A DNA stretch of 64,000 nucleotides from Shouchella xiaoxiensis (GCF_016907895.1 NZ_JAFBCV010000016.1:1-64000); one strand, 5' to 3'. Positions 51,741 to 60,841 are shown, counted from the first letter of the stretch. A program made the numbers and translations. The notes: generated by a model from the letters alone, not told the origin.

Positions 51741-51838
51741 AGCACCGCTACGGGAGAATTCCTCGCTTTCCGGGGGACTCGGCCTCAGCCGTCGCCGTGG
51801 AAAACCAGTAATCCAGAGTCTTCAGAATCTCCCTCAGC
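51741..51838 (-). repeat. Dispersed intergenic repeat, copy 3 (inverted)
   Basis: Its reverse complement carries GAAGACTCTGGATTACTGG, TTTTCCACGG, GGCTGAGGCCGA, CGGAAAGCGAGGAATTCTCC and GTAGCGGTG, in the same order as copy 1 at 13073. Confidence 0.7.
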
Positions 51839-51854
51839 AATTTTTGTATAAAAC

Positions 51855-51895
51855 AAATGACGAACGCTCCTATTTATCAGGAGTGTTCGTCATTT
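51855..51895. terminator. Bidirectional terminator
   Basis: A 17-bp stem (51855-51871 with 51879-51895, one G-T pair) lies between the convergent isomerase and ROK genes. Confidence 0.85.
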
Positions 51896-51935
51896 TGGTC
51901 TGTCTATCTACTTCGCCCCAGTCTCTTTTACGAAA

Positions 51936-52931
51936 TTACAAATAGTACGGCGTTCCTTCATGGGCAAGCCAGCGCAATCCATGGGTCATGCTTTCCTGAA
52001 ATTTCGTGTCAATTAAAATCTCAGGCTTGTTTGGGTGTTCAGGCAGGTGTTTGTTCGTTGACACAGCCAGGTTCATTTCGTCGCGCGCGAGCTCGTTCGA
52101 GGAGATCACGAACATATTTGGGGCAATAACCGCATTATAGACGGCAATCATTTCCGCGATATTGCGCATCAGCTCTTCATCATTTTTAGGTGCTTGTTTA
52201 TCCATTAAGAAGGGGAGATATTTTCCTTCGCCGGCCAGTCCTAAATGACCCTCAATTAATTTCTTGTTGCTAAAAATCGTCACACCAGGCGTACTTTCCT
52301 GAGGATAAAAAATACCTACAATTGTTCCGTCACGCTGATAATCGCCGCGAATGCAAAAACCAATCGTTGTCAGGTGGGCATCGTTTTGGATGTTAATGGG
52401 AATGGCTGTTTTTTGCTGTAAGGCGGCTTTAATTGACCAGCCGTCAAGCTGTTGCTTCCAACTGGACGTAACGGTATCATCAAACACTTTTCCTGGAATC
52501 GAGAGCGAGATTTGCGTGATTGCCACATCACTTTCTTCTAAACATCTGGTAATTGCACCGATTAACCAATCCAGCGTAATCTCCGGTAACTCGATAAACC
52601 ACGCTTGTTTTTCTGTCCCACTTAAGTTCGTTGTCTTAGCAACAAGACAAAGTGTGCCGTTAAAATCCTGAAGGGAAAGCAAGAGCATATGCTGTAGATC
52701 ATATTGAAAAAAATACTCGATGGCTGGACGCCCCATTGGTTGTTGGATTAACGAACCTTCGCTAATGACGTTTTCATCAAGCAGTTCTTTCATCAACGAA
52801 TTAATGGTCACAATGCTCAGCCCGCTTTTCTTAACGAGCTCAGATGCGACCATTTTTCCATTTAGAAACATCAGACGTTTAATGGTATCTAGATTCTTTT
52901 TGCGAATTAAATTTTTGCTCACAAGAGACAC
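51936..52931 (-). CDS. ROK-family transcriptional regulator (NagC/XylR-like)
   Basis: A 331-aa protein with an N-terminal winged helix (NLDTIKRLMFLNGKMVASELVKKSGLSIVTINSLMKEL) followed by a ROK fold (QPMGRPAIEYFF, ISLSIPGKVFD, IQNDAHLTTIGF, HLGLAGEGKYLPF). The typical ROK kinase Zn-Cys cluster and DxGxT motif are not evident, so it is a sugar-sensing repressor rather than a kinase. It probably acts on the nearby sugar genes, but no operator was identified with confidence. Confidence 0.8.
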   Translation of the reverse strand: MSLVSKNLIRKKNLDTIKRLMFLNGKMVASELVKKSGLSIVTINSLMKELLDENVISEGSLIQQPMGRPAIEYFFQYDLQHMLLLSLQDFNGTLCLVAKTTNLSGTEKQAWFIELPEITLDWLIGAITRCLEESDVAITQISLSIPGKVFDDTVTSSWKQQLDGWSIKAALQQKTAIPINIQNDAHLTTIGFCIRGDYQRDGTIVGIFYPQESTPGVTIFSNKKLIEGHLGLAGEGKYLPFLMDKQAPKNDEELMRNIAEMIAVYNAVIAPNMFVISSNELARDEMNLAVSTNKHLPEHPNKPEILIDTKFQESMTHGLRWLAHEGTPYYL

Positions 52932-53002
52932 CCTTTATAAATGTATTTAATAAAGTATGCCTGTTATCAACCTATTTAGCAAGTAAGTCAGAAAAGGACT
53001 AG

Positions 53003-53632
53003 TCAGCGTTTTCTGCTTAATCGTCTTTCTTCAGCTAGATCAGCGTCTGTAATGGGGTGATCTTTTGAGTAATACCGTTGATCTTCTTCGGTAATCTTAC
53101 GAATCGGCTGACACGGGTTACCAACAGCAATTGTATTAGCCGGAATGTCTTTTACAACAACACTGCCAGCTCCAATTACGCTGTTTTCACCAATCGTTAC
53201 GCCAGGACAAATTGTTACACCGGCACCAATCCAACAACCATCTTTAAGGGTAACGCTGTTTGAATACATGTAGCTCCGGTAATCTGGATGAATAGGGTGG
53301 CTAACCGTAGCAATTGTTACGGCAGGACCTATTAGAACACGTTCACCAATTGAAATCACTCCGTCATCAATAAGTGTACAATTTGTATTAATGTACGATT
53401 GATCACCAATTTTAATGTTATAACCATAACAAAAGGAAAGAGGGGCTTCAATTGAAACGTTTCCTGTAATATTAAACGTTTCCCGCATTAATTTATCTTT
53501 TCGGTTTAATTCATCAGGACTTAATGTATTAATGGCCCACATTTTTAATTTTCCATCAAGACGGTCTTCAGGTAAGCCCTCGCACTGATCGGTAAACAAT
53601 TTTCCTGCGGCAATGCGTTCTCTCATTGTCAA
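53003..53632 (-). CDS. Maltose/galactoside O-acetyltransferase (left-handed beta-helix)
   Basis: A 209-aa hexapeptide-repeat acetyltransferase (IGDQSYINTNCTLIDDGVISIGERVLIGPAVTIATVSHPIHPDYR, then GAGVTICPGVTIGENSVIGAGSVVVKDIP). The catalytic His is in TVSHPIH. The N-terminal MRERIAAGKLF segment is typical of Maa/LacA. It transfers acetyl from acetyl-CoA to sugar hydroxyls. TTG 53632 is 9 nt after GAGGAG; ATG 53626 is the alternative. It is divergent from the galactonate-operon regulator. Confidence 0.87.
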   Translation of the reverse strand: MTMRERIAAGKLFTDQCEGLPEDRLDGKLKMWAINTLSPDELNRKDKLMRETFNITGNVSIEAPLSFCYGYNIKIGDQSYINTNCTLIDDGVISIGERVLIGPAVTIATVSHPIHPDYRSYMYSNSVTLKDGCWIGAGVTICPGVTIGENSVIGAGSVVVKDIPANTIAVGNPCQPIRKITEEDQRYYSKDHPITDADLAEERRLSRKR

Positions 53633-53692
53633 ATCGATACACTCCTCTATAAAATAAAATAACTTTATTAAGTTAGTTTAATATATTGTGAA

Positions 53693-53706
53693 AGGAAGCG
53701 CTAGCT
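53693..53706. promoter_or_regulatory. Weak cre-like site
   Basis: AGGAAGCGCTAGCT matches the CcpA consensus at 11 of 14, between the acetyltransferase and IclR genes. Possibly functional. Confidence 0.3.
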
Positions 53707-53790
53707 CTTTTTCACCTGTTTATTTAATCAGAAAGATTTTATTTGTCATACTTGTTTAATCATGTTAGACTGCAGCTATTAAAAACTACA

Positions 53791-53817
53791 TATATGATCA
53801 TATATCACATATGTGAT
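53791..53817. promoter_or_regulatory. Two adjoining 14-bp palindromes before the IclR gene
   Basis: TATATGATCATATA (53791-53804) and ATCACATATGTGAT (53804-53817) are both perfect palindromes and share one base. They lie just upstream of the IclR start at 53828 and are candidate autoregulatory operators. Confidence 0.55.
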
Positions 53818-53827
53818 TGAGGTGGCT

Positions 53828-54571
53828 ATGTCGGTTAAATCTGCGGTACGTGTATTACGCATTTTTGAGTTGTTAAGCGCTAACAAAAACGGCTTAAGTA
53901 TTAAAGAAATAAGTGTGCAGTTAGGGATTCCACAAAGTAGCACATCGGAACTCGTAAAAACGCTTGTTGAAGAAAATTACGTGATGGGAAAAGGGCAGCA
54001 GCACTATCTGTTAGGTCCACGATTAATTCCAATCGGTCACGCGGCAATGGAATCGCTTGATCTAGCTGCACTGGGAACAGAGGCACTGGAAGATTTAATG
54101 AGGGTAGTAGAAGAGACGGTCTTTATGGCCACGCTTGTCGATCAAGAACTTGTTTACTTAGCGAAGATTGATAGCAATCGCTCGATTCGAACTTCCGCTT
54201 ATCTTGGTGGAAAAAAACCGCTTTACTGCACAGGTCTTGGCAAAGCGTATTTAGCCTTTATGCCAGAAAAGGAAAAAGAGCTCTATTTACAAGAAACGAT
54301 TTTGCAACCGATTACAGACGGGACGATTACGGATAAAGACGAGTTAAAGCGAAAGCTCGCACACTATTTTGACCAAGGATTTTCGATTGATGATGAAGAG
54401 AATGAAGACGGATTGTATTGTCTGGCTGCTCCTGTATTCGGGGCTGCGGGGAATATGGAGGCGGCGATTAGCGTCGCTGGTCCAAAGCAGCGCATGATCA
54501 AGCAAAAAGAACGAATTGTTGATCAGTTAAAACAAACTGCACAGCTTCTCTCAGATAAGCTAGGCTACTAG
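53828..54571 (+). CDS. IclR-family regulator of the galactonate operon
   Basis: A 247-aa regulator with an N-terminal winged helix (SAVRVLRIFELLSANKNGLSIKEISVQLGIPQSSTSELVKTL) and an effector domain (TVFMATLVDQELVYLAKIDS, KPLYCTGLGKAYLAF, GLYCLAAPVFG, AAISVAGPKQRM). It heads a co-directional operon for galactonate or KDG catabolism, as DgoR-type regulators do, though E. coli DgoR is GntR-type. ATG 53828 follows GAGG by 5 nt; GTG 53813 lies inside the palindrome. Confidence 0.87.
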   Translation: MSVKSAVRVLRIFELLSANKNGLSIKEISVQLGIPQSSTSELVKTLVEENYVMGKGQQHYLLGPRLIPIGHAAMESLDLAALGTEALEDLMRVVEETVFMATLVDQELVYLAKIDSNRSIRTSAYLGGKKPLYCTGLGKAYLAFMPEKEKELYLQETILQPITDGTITDKDELKRKLAHYFDQGFSIDDEENEDGLYCLAAPVFGAAGNMEAAISVAGPKQRMIKQKERIVDQLKQTAQLLSDKLGY

Positions 54572-54590
54572 AGATAAGGAGGAGATACCA

Positions 54591-55541
54591 ATGGACGTCT
54601 TGAGCATGGGGGAAACAATGGTTTTGTTCTCACCTCGATCAACAGGGCAGATGCGCTATGAGACAGAATTTCACGCGAAAATCGCCGGGGCGGAGACGAA
54701 CACGTTAATAGGGTTGCAAAAGCTAGGGCATCAAACGAGCTGGATTAGCCGGGTTGGAGCAGATGAACTCGGTCATAAAATTATTCATGCCGTTCGTGGA
54801 GAAGGTGTTGACACAACACACGTCACCTATGACAAGGAGCATGCGACGGGCTTGTTTTTTAAAGAAAAGACAATGGAAGACGTTACGACGGTTTCCTATT
54901 ACCGTCAGAATTCAGCTGCGAGCACGCTCAATGAGACAGCAATTGAGACAGTTGATGTCGAGTCGTTTACATACGTTTATCTGACCGGAATTACGCCGGT
55001 GTTAAGCCGTAGTTGTGAAAAAGCGGTACAACAGCTTGTTGGCAAAGCAAAGCTGGCGGGTGTTCCACTCGTGTTTGACCCGAATATTCGCCGAACGCTT
55101 ATTAAAGGAGAGGCGGGCAAGCAGCTGCTAAAAGAATTGATTGGAGCAGCGAGTCTTGTTCTACCGGGTAAAGAAGAAGGGGCGTTTTTATTTGGAACGC
55201 CCGATGAAAAAGAAATAGCCAACCACTGCCTAGAGCTCGGAGCAAAAACCGCTATTGTGAAACTTGGAGCAGATGGTGCTTATTATAAAGGTGAAAAAAC
55301 GAGCGGGTATGTGAACGCGTTCCCTGTCTCCCGTGTTATCGACCCAGTTGGCGCAGGTGATGGGTTTGCGGCTGGTCTGCTCTCGGGTCTGCTCGATAAG
55401 AGGTCCTTACAAGAAGCTGTTCAACGAGGTTGTGCCGTTGGAGCAATGGTGACGCAAGTGAACGGTGATATTGAAGGGCTACCAACAAGAGCGCAGCTAG
55501 AAGCGTTTATGCAATCCAAACGCACAGATGTTTTACGCTAA
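54591..55541 (+). CDS. 2-keto-3-deoxygluconate (or galactonate) kinase, PfkB family
   Basis: A 316-aa ribokinase-like sugar kinase with GETMVLFSP, an N-terminal GG-type substrate region (KIAGAETNTLIGLQKLG), and the C-terminal DPVGAGDGFAAGLLSG with the catalytic Asp and anion hole. It phosphorylates KDG or KDGal at C6. It lies 19 bp after the regulator and before the matching aldolase and dehydratase, so KDGal is the likely in vivo substrate, with KDG from the uronate operon a second possibility. Confidence 0.88.
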   Translation: MDVLSMGETMVLFSPRSTGQMRYETEFHAKIAGAETNTLIGLQKLGHQTSWISRVGADELGHKIIHAVRGEGVDTTHVTYDKEHATGLFFKEKTMEDVTTVSYYRQNSAASTLNETAIETVDVESFTYVYLTGITPVLSRSCEKAVQQLVGKAKLAGVPLVFDPNIRRTLIKGEAGKQLLKELIGAASLVLPGKEEGAFLFGTPDEKEIANHCLELGAKTAIVKLGADGAYYKGEKTSGYVNAFPVSRVIDPVGAGDGFAAGLLSGLLDKRSLQEAVQRGCAVGAMVTQVNGDIEGLPTRAQLEAFMQSKRTDVLR

Positions 55542-55555
55542 AGAGGAGGGGTTTG

Positions 55556-56179
55556 ATGAATACGCTTGATGCCATTAAAACACATCAGCTGATCGCCATC
55601 ATAAGAGGTGCTAATGAAGAAGACATTCTTCCAATCGGTCAAGCTTTGCAAGACGGAGGGGTGAAGCTAGTTGAAGTTACGCTAAACACGGCAAATGCTT
55701 TAGCCGGGATTAGACGCTTAAAAGAGGCATTTGGTGATGAAATGAAAATCGGTGCTGGGACCGTACTTGATCCTGAATCAGCGAAAGCGGCAATTGACGC
55801 AGGCGCAGACTTTATCTTAGCTCCGAGCGTGAAGCTTGAGACGATCCAGCTAACGAAGCGTTACGGTAAGGTCAGTATTCCCGGTGCATTCACGCCGACG
55901 GAAATTGTAACCGCATTCGAAAACGGTGCCGATTTGATTAAAGTATTTCCTGCAAGTGTTGGAGCCCAGTATTTCAAAGACTTAAAAGGGCCGTTGCCTC
56001 ATATTCCACTCGTGCCAACGGGTGGTGTGAACGAGACGAATATTCAAGCATTTAAACAAGCAGGGGCGACGGCGTTTGGAATTGGTAGTTCCCTCGTTGA
56101 TACGAAGCAAGAAGTAACAGAAGACTATTTAGAAGCGTTAACAAAAAAAGCAGCCCATTTTGTAAAGCTTATACAGTAA
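55556..56179 (+). CDS. KDPG/KDPGal aldolase
   Basis: A 207-aa class I aldolase with Glu in VKLVEVTLNT and Schiff-base Lys in ADLIKVFPAS; IPGAFTPTEIVTAFENG is shared with the copy at 46662. In this operon it should cleave 2-keto-3-deoxy-6-phosphogalactonate (DgoA-type) and perhaps KDPG. ATG 55556 follows AGAGGAGGGG; the TTG just before it is unlikely. Confidence 0.88.
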   Translation: MNTLDAIKTHQLIAIIRGANEEDILPIGQALQDGGVKLVEVTLNTANALAGIRRLKEAFGDEMKIGAGTVLDPESAKAAIDAGADFILAPSVKLETIQLTKRYGKVSIPGAFTPTEIVTAFENGADLIKVFPASVGAQYFKDLKGPLPHIPLVPTGGVNETNIQAFKQAGATAFGIGSSLVDTKQEVTEDYLEALTKKAAHFVKLIQ

Positions 56180-56195
56180 GAGAGGATGAGGAGAA

Positions 56196-57344
56196 ATGAA
56201 GATCACAAGCTATGAATTGTTTCAAGTGCCACCAAGATGGTTGTTCTTAAAAATTGAAACCGATGAAGGTGTGACGGGTTGGGGTGAACCCGTTATAGAA
56301 GGCCGAGCGGCTACGGTAAAAACGGCGGTCGATGAGCTGATGAATTATTTAATCGGTAAAGACCCACTTCAAATTGAGGACCACTGGAACGTGATGTACC
56401 GCAGTGGATTTTACAGAGGTGGTCCAATCTTAATGAGTGCCATATCAGGAATTGACCAAGCTTTATGGGACATCAAAGGAAAGCATTTAGGTGTACCGGT
56501 GCATCAGCTGCTTGGCGGAAAAGCGAGAGAATCCATTAAAGTCTACTCGTGGATTGGTGGTGACAGACCATCCGATGTGGGAGCGGCGGCAAAAGCCGTT
56601 GTTGATCAAGGGTTTAAAGCGATAAAAATGAACGGAACCAATGAACTTCAGTACGTTGATTCCTATGAAAAAATTGACCGCGTTCTGGAAAATGTCAGCG
56701 CAATTCGCGAAGCGGTTGGACCGTACATTGGAATTGGAATTGATTTTCACGGCAGAGTTCATAAGCCAATGGCCAAAATTCTGGCAAAAGAGCTAGAACC
56801 ATTCCGGCCGATGTTTATCGAGGAACCAGTTTTACCAGAGAATAATGAAGCATTACGTGAGATTGCCAATCACACCGTGATCCCAATCGCAACGGGTGAA
56901 AGAATGTATTCCAAGTGGGATTTTAAGAAGTTGCTGACGGACGGTTATGTTGATATTATTCAACCCGATTTGTCTCATGCAGGAGGGATTACAGAGAATA
57001 AGAAAATCCTCTCAATGGCAGAAGCATTTGATGTGGCAGCAGCACCTCATTGCCCATTAGGACCGATTGCATTAGCATCTTGCTTACAAGTAGATGCGAC
57101 CTGTCACAATGCCTTTATTCAAGAACAGAGCTTAGGTATTCATTACAACCAAGGCTCAGACTTACTCGATTACCTTGAAGATGCCAGCGTATTTCAGTAC
57201 GAAGATGGCTACGTTGCTATTCCAGATAAACCAGGTTTAGGTATTGAGATAAATGAAGCCCATGTCCGTAAGATGGCAGAGGTCGGACATGACTGGAAAA
57301 ATCCAGTATGGAGACATAAGGATCACAGCGTTGCAGAGTGGTAA
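56196..57344 (+). CDS. dgoD: D-galactonate dehydratase
   Basis: A 382-aa enolase-superfamily enzyme matching E. coli DgoD along its length ([27 protein letters not shown] at the start, [11 protein letters not shown] at the end). Metal ligands are in DFHGRV, FIEEPV and ATGERM; the catalytic His is in [14 protein letters not shown]. It dehydrates D-galactonate to 2-keto-3-deoxygalactonate. The three downstream steps are encoded by its neighbours. Confidence 0.93.
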   Translation: MKITSYELFQVPPRWLFLKIETDEGVTGWGEPVIEGRAATVKTAVDELMNYLIGKDPLQIEDHWNVMYRSGFYRGGPILMSAISGIDQALWDIKGKHLGVPVHQLLGGKARESIKVYSWIGGDRPSDVGAAAKAVVDQGFKAIKMNGTNELQYVDSYEKIDRVLENVSAIREAVGPYIGIGIDFHGRVHKPMAKILAKELEPFRPMFIEEPVLPENNEALREIANHTVIPIATGERMYSKWDFKKLLTDGYVDIIQPDLSHAGGITENKKILSMAEAFDVAAAPHCPLGPIALASCLQVDATCHNAFIQEQSLGIHYNQGSDLLDYLEDASVFQYEDGYVAIPDKPGLGIEINEAHVRKMAEVGHDWKNPVWRHKDHSVAEW

Positions 57345-57372
57345 TGGATAGAAAGAAAGAGAGGGATCAAAC

Positions 57373-58725
57373 ATGTCTTCATTAGGGTTAATCCTCGTCA
57401 CGATTGTCGGGATTGCGGTACTTCTATATTTAATTATGCATTCAAAGATGCAAGCGTTTCTTGCGCTATTGATTGCTAGTATTTTTATTGGGATCTTTAC
57501 TGGAATGGATCCAACATCGTTAATTGAAACAATGGAAGAAGGAATGGGTGGAACCCTCGGCTTTATTGCCATCGTCGTTGGGCTTGGTGCGATGTTTGGT
57601 GAAATGTTACGAACATCTGGAGGGGCAGAACGATTGGCCTTTACGTTGGTTGATCGGTTTGGAGAAAACCGGGCTCAGTGGGCGTTAGCGTTAACAGGGT
57701 TTATCGTCGCGATTCCTGTATTTTTAGATGTGGCCCTCGTTATTTTACTTCCAATTGTTTATAGTTTAGCGATGCGAACAGGCAAATCACTCCTTTATTA
57801 TGCAATTCCTTTACTAGCAGGTCTTGCGGTGGCGCATAGCTTTATCCCACCTACACCAGGGCCAATTGCGGTTGCATCCGTTCTAGGCGTAGACTTAGGC
57901 TGGATGATGTTGTTTGGTATTATTGCAGGACTTCCGGCGATGATCATTGCTGGTCCGTTGTTTGGTCGTTGGATCGGGAAGCGTGTCCATGTCGGCGTCC
58001 CGGCACATATTGTTGAAGCAACGAAACAAGAAGAAGAATCAAAAAAAGAATTACCTCGTTTCGGGCTCATTTGCTTTATTATTTTATTGCCCCTAGCTAT
58101 GATTCTATTAAATACAGCAGGAGACGTCATTTTAAAAGAAGGTACAACAACGCATCAAATTCTTACATTCGTAGGTCATCCATTTATCGCCTTAATCGTG
58201 GCGACGTTACTAGCGATGTATTTCTTAGGAAAACGCCGTGGAGCAACGAAGGAACAAATTCAAACGATGACAACAAAAGCCCTTGAACCAGCAGGAATTG
58301 TCATCTTAATCACTGGAGCAGGTGGCGTCTTTAAAGAAGTCCTGATTCAAAGCGGTGTTGGTGATGCGATGGGTGAACTAATGGCTTCATCTGGCTTCCC
58401 ACTGGTGTTACTAGCCTTCTTAATTGCAACTTTTGTAAGGGTGGCACAAGGTTCGGCAACGGTTGCGATGATTACTGCAGCTGGACTCGTTTCACCAATC
58501 ATCGACATGGTCGACTTATCACAGCCATCCTTAGCATTAATTGCGATTGCGATTGCTTGTGGTGCAACTGTTCTTTCTCACGTAAACGACTCTGGTTTCT
58601 GGCTAGTTAGTCGTTTCCTTGAAATGTCTGAGAAGGATACGTTGAAATCATGGACGGTAATGGAAACCATTATCGGTGGTGTCGGTTTCCTTGTCGTGTT
58701 TGGGTTAAGTTTCTTCTTTTCATAA
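57373..58725 (+). CDS. Gluconate/galactonate:H+ symporter (GntP family)
   Basis: A 450-aa permease with about 12 membrane segments and GntP-type stretches (GGTLGFIAIVVGLGAMFGEMLRTSGGAERLA, AHSFIPPTPGPIAVASVLG, RVAQGSATVAMITAAG, HVNDSGFWLVSRF). As last gene of the dgo-type operon it most likely imports galactonate; family members take gluconate and related aldonates. Confidence 0.88.
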   Translation: MSSLGLILVTIVGIAVLLYLIMHSKMQAFLALLIASIFIGIFTGMDPTSLIETMEEGMGGTLGFIAIVVGLGAMFGEMLRTSGGAERLAFTLVDRFGENRAQWALALTGFIVAIPVFLDVALVILLPIVYSLAMRTGKSLLYYAIPLLAGLAVAHSFIPPTPGPIAVASVLGVDLGWMMLFGIIAGLPAMIIAGPLFGRWIGKRVHVGVPAHIVEATKQEEESKKELPRFGLICFIILLPLAMILLNTAGDVILKEGTTTHQILTFVGHPFIALIVATLLAMYFLGKRRGATKEQIQTMTTKALEPAGIVILITGAGGVFKEVLIQSGVGDAMGELMASSGFPLVLLAFLIATFVRVAQGSATVAMITAAGLVSPIIDMVDLSQPSLALIAIAIACGATVLSHVNDSGFWLVSRFLEMSEKDTLKSWTVMETIIGGVGFLVVFGLSFFFS

Positions 58726-58767
58726 ACGAATGACTTTTGATTAGGAATTTAGAATGACGTTAGTATA

Positions 58768-58815
58768 AAGAAAAAGAGTTTGGACCCAAAATCATAAAGG
58801 TTCAAACTCTTTTCT
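58768..58815 (+). terminator. Terminator of the galactonate operon
   Basis: AAAGAAAAAGAGTTTGGACC (58768-58787) pairs with the reverse-complementary GGTTCAAACTCTTTTCTTT segment at about 58799-58817. It ends the operon. Confidence 0.82.
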
Positions 58816-58933
58816 TTGTCGTTAGACTCCATGAGAGAAAGCATGTGTTTAAAATGGTTTGTAAACCCTTCAAACCCTTTATTCACATGCGTACCACTCT
58901 TAGCTGTTCTTTCCGAAAAAATTAATTTTCTGA

Positions 58934-59308
58934 TTTACGGATTATGATGAGCGAGTCAAACAAAAAGTCCGTGAAACAACAGGTTTTTTAGATGAATGGC
59001 TAGATGTGTTGTCAGGCATTCGAACAGGGGTAACGACGCTTCAGTTTCGTTATCCGCTTTTAGTTGATGAGTTACGCCCCTATATTGATTCTTTGCTATT
59101 TGATGGATTCGCCTTTTACAACGTCCACTTATATAATTCGTCTGCCAATTCAATCTTAAAAGAAATGCAAATCGTGTTTGAAGACGTAGGCGTCCAGCTT
59201 TCCGAGCATGAAGCGGATTTTGTGAACGTACTTGAAGAGAAAGCGAAGCAGGTCAAGTCAAATATGAATGTGCTTGAACTGCAAGTCGAGCGGGGAACGT
59301 TTTTGTAA
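58934..59308 (+). pseudogene. 5'-truncated gene remnant
   Basis: A continuous frame follows TGA 58931 (FTDYDERVKQKVRETTGFLDEWLDVLSGIRTG…, ending QVERGTFL). No in-frame ATG or ribosome binding site precedes the conserved-looking region; the first start-like codons are GTG/TTG at about 59003-59006, inside it. The product would be soluble and helical. It is probably the 3' end of a deleted gene whose identity I cannot name. Confidence 0.5.
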
Positions 59309-59535
59309 TGAAGGAGCTAGATGCTAGAGCGGATTGAGGAGGAGGCGAAGCCAGCTTCTTCCTTTTTTGCATCGGGTAAATGCGTGTGGTCGTCTGAGTG
59401 CGCGTCTTTTTCAGCAAGTTGCTTGCTGTTTCTTGCAACGAGAGATTCATTCTTCCTTTTTAGAAGAGAGACTTTTGATATTATTTTACGTTATGATAAT
59501 AAAAAAGCAGAATGAATAAAAGGAGCCGTGCTTGT

Positions 59536-59979
59536 ATGAATCGAATTAATTTAATCGCGCTAGGTGTTAGAAATATTGCAGCTTCACTCCGTTTTTATCG
59601 TGAGATTGGATTTGAAGCCTCAGTGACTGGAGACGATGAAAGCCCCGTTATCGTTTTCTTCAAAAATGAAGGCTCGAAACTAGAGTTATTTCCGATTGAA
59701 GAACTCGCGAAGGACATTAACCCTGACAACCCGCCTGCACTCTCAACGGGGGGCTTTTCGGGATTTACGCTTGCGTACAATGGTAAATCGAAAGCAGAAG
59801 TCGATACGAGTTTTAATCGAGTAAAAGAAGTTGGGGCAACTATAGTAAAGGAACCTCAACCATTGTCATGGGGCGGTTACGGAGGCTATTTTATTGATCC
59901 TGACGGCTATTACTGGGAAGTCGCGTACGGTGAAGTATGGGAATTTGATGAGTCAAATATGTTAATTATTAACGATTAG
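59536..59979 (+). CDS. VOC-family (glyoxalase-like) protein
   Basis: A 147-aa vicinal oxygen chelate protein (INLIALGVRNIAASLRFYREIGFEAS, ESPVIVFFKNEGSKLELFPIEELA, GGYGGYFIDPDGYYWEVAY). Only the C-terminal Glu of the usual metal set is clear. ATG 59536 lies 10 nt after AAAGGAG; an upstream in-frame start overlaps that site. The 59309-59535 gap holds only short, doubtful frames. Confidence 0.82.
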   Translation: MNRINLIALGVRNIAASLRFYREIGFEASVTGDDESPVIVFFKNEGSKLELFPIEELAKDINPDNPPALSTGGFSGFTLAYNGKSKAEVDTSFNRVKEVGATIVKEPQPLSWGGYGGYFIDPDGYYWEVAYGEVWEFDESNMLIIND

Positions 59980-60015
59980 GGTTGTGGCAGGCAACGGTAG
60001 GATGGAGAATTGGCG

Positions 60016-60285
60016 ATGAAGCGTTTCTTAAATAACTTTAAATGCACGTGGTTTTTAATCGTCTTACTCTCGATTCTTTCCTTGTCGTTTACGCAATTTT
60101 ATTCGAATAATGTGCTCCCATTTTTGTTACTTTCAACGGCATTTGTCACGTCCATTTTTTTATTTGAACGCATGTTTAACCGAAAAGGCGATCTAGATAA
60201 GCAAAAAGGCTTAAAGATGTTGGTTGTCTGGCCAGCGCATTTGCTTGTTTATACAGCGTTGGTTATAACCGTGTTTACAGAATAG
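60016..60285 (+). CDS. Small three-TM membrane protein
   Basis: An 89-aa protein with segments at about 10-28, 32-50 and 67-87 and a charged loop (NRKGDLDKQKGLK). ATG 60016 lies 8 nt after TGGAG. Unrecognised. Confidence 0.6.
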   Translation: MKRFLNNFKCTWFLIVLLSILSLSFTQFYSNNVLPFLLLSTAFVTSIFLFERMFNRKGDLDKQKGLKMLVVWPAHLLVYTALVITVFTE

Positions 60286-60340
60286 GAATAGGTTGTGGCG
60301 CTGGTTTTTTCAACTTTTAGCTTGAAAAGGAGGTTACCCG

Positions 60341-60505
60341 TTGAAGCTCATTTCGGATCAAAATGAATATGGAGTTGGAGCATGTATTGTTGATTATTTG
60401 ATTTTAGTAGTAATGTCTTTGGTAACCTTAAAACGATTTAAATACGTTGAGAAAAGAAAAGAGTCTTTACGGGCTAAGATTAAAGATGAAGTGTATAAAG
60501 TTTAA
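60341..60505 (+). CDS. Small single-TM protein
   Basis: A 54-aa frame with an excellent AAGGAGG site 7 nt before TTG 60341. One membrane segment (about 15-31) is followed by a strongly basic, helical tail (KRFKYVEKRKESLRAKIKDE). Unrecognised, but the site and composition support expression. Confidence 0.55.
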   Translation: MKLISDQNEYGVGACIVDYLILVVMSLVTLKRFKYVEKRKESLRAKIKDEVYKV

Positions 60506-60605
60506 TATCCAAGTGAGTTCGCTTGAGGCTACCCCTTTGCTTACAATGGAACATCTTTATCTTCACGTAATCTCGTAACAATAAAAATAGAGGACAAATG
60601 TCTAG

Positions 60606-60645
60606 AAGAACCGCCCCCTGCTAAATAGGACAGGGGGTGGTTCTT
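60606..60645 (+). terminator. Rho-independent terminator
   Basis: A 15-bp stem (60606-60620 with 60631-60645, one mismatch) with a GC-rich core. The rest of the 60506-60967 gap holds only the siderophore promoter. Confidence 0.8.
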
Positions 60646-60841
60646 GTTTATGTCTCAAATTTTCATGCTAATAGTTTGCTGCTAAAAATAGGCTTAAACA
60701 GAATCATATAGTGTTTAATAAGTTCGTCAAAGTTAAAAGAAAGTCCTTTCGCTATGAAAACACGTAGATATGTAGTTAAATCCCGCTGCTAGCTTATAGT
60801 TGTTAAAAACATAGGTACTTGGAATTAATTACAAATAATTA

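Noticed and set aside
59321-59519. Overlapping 60-64 aa ORFs after the truncated gene
   Set aside because: Cys/Ser/Arg-rich compositions typical of non-coding frames. One frame might be another remnant, but nothing supports a product.
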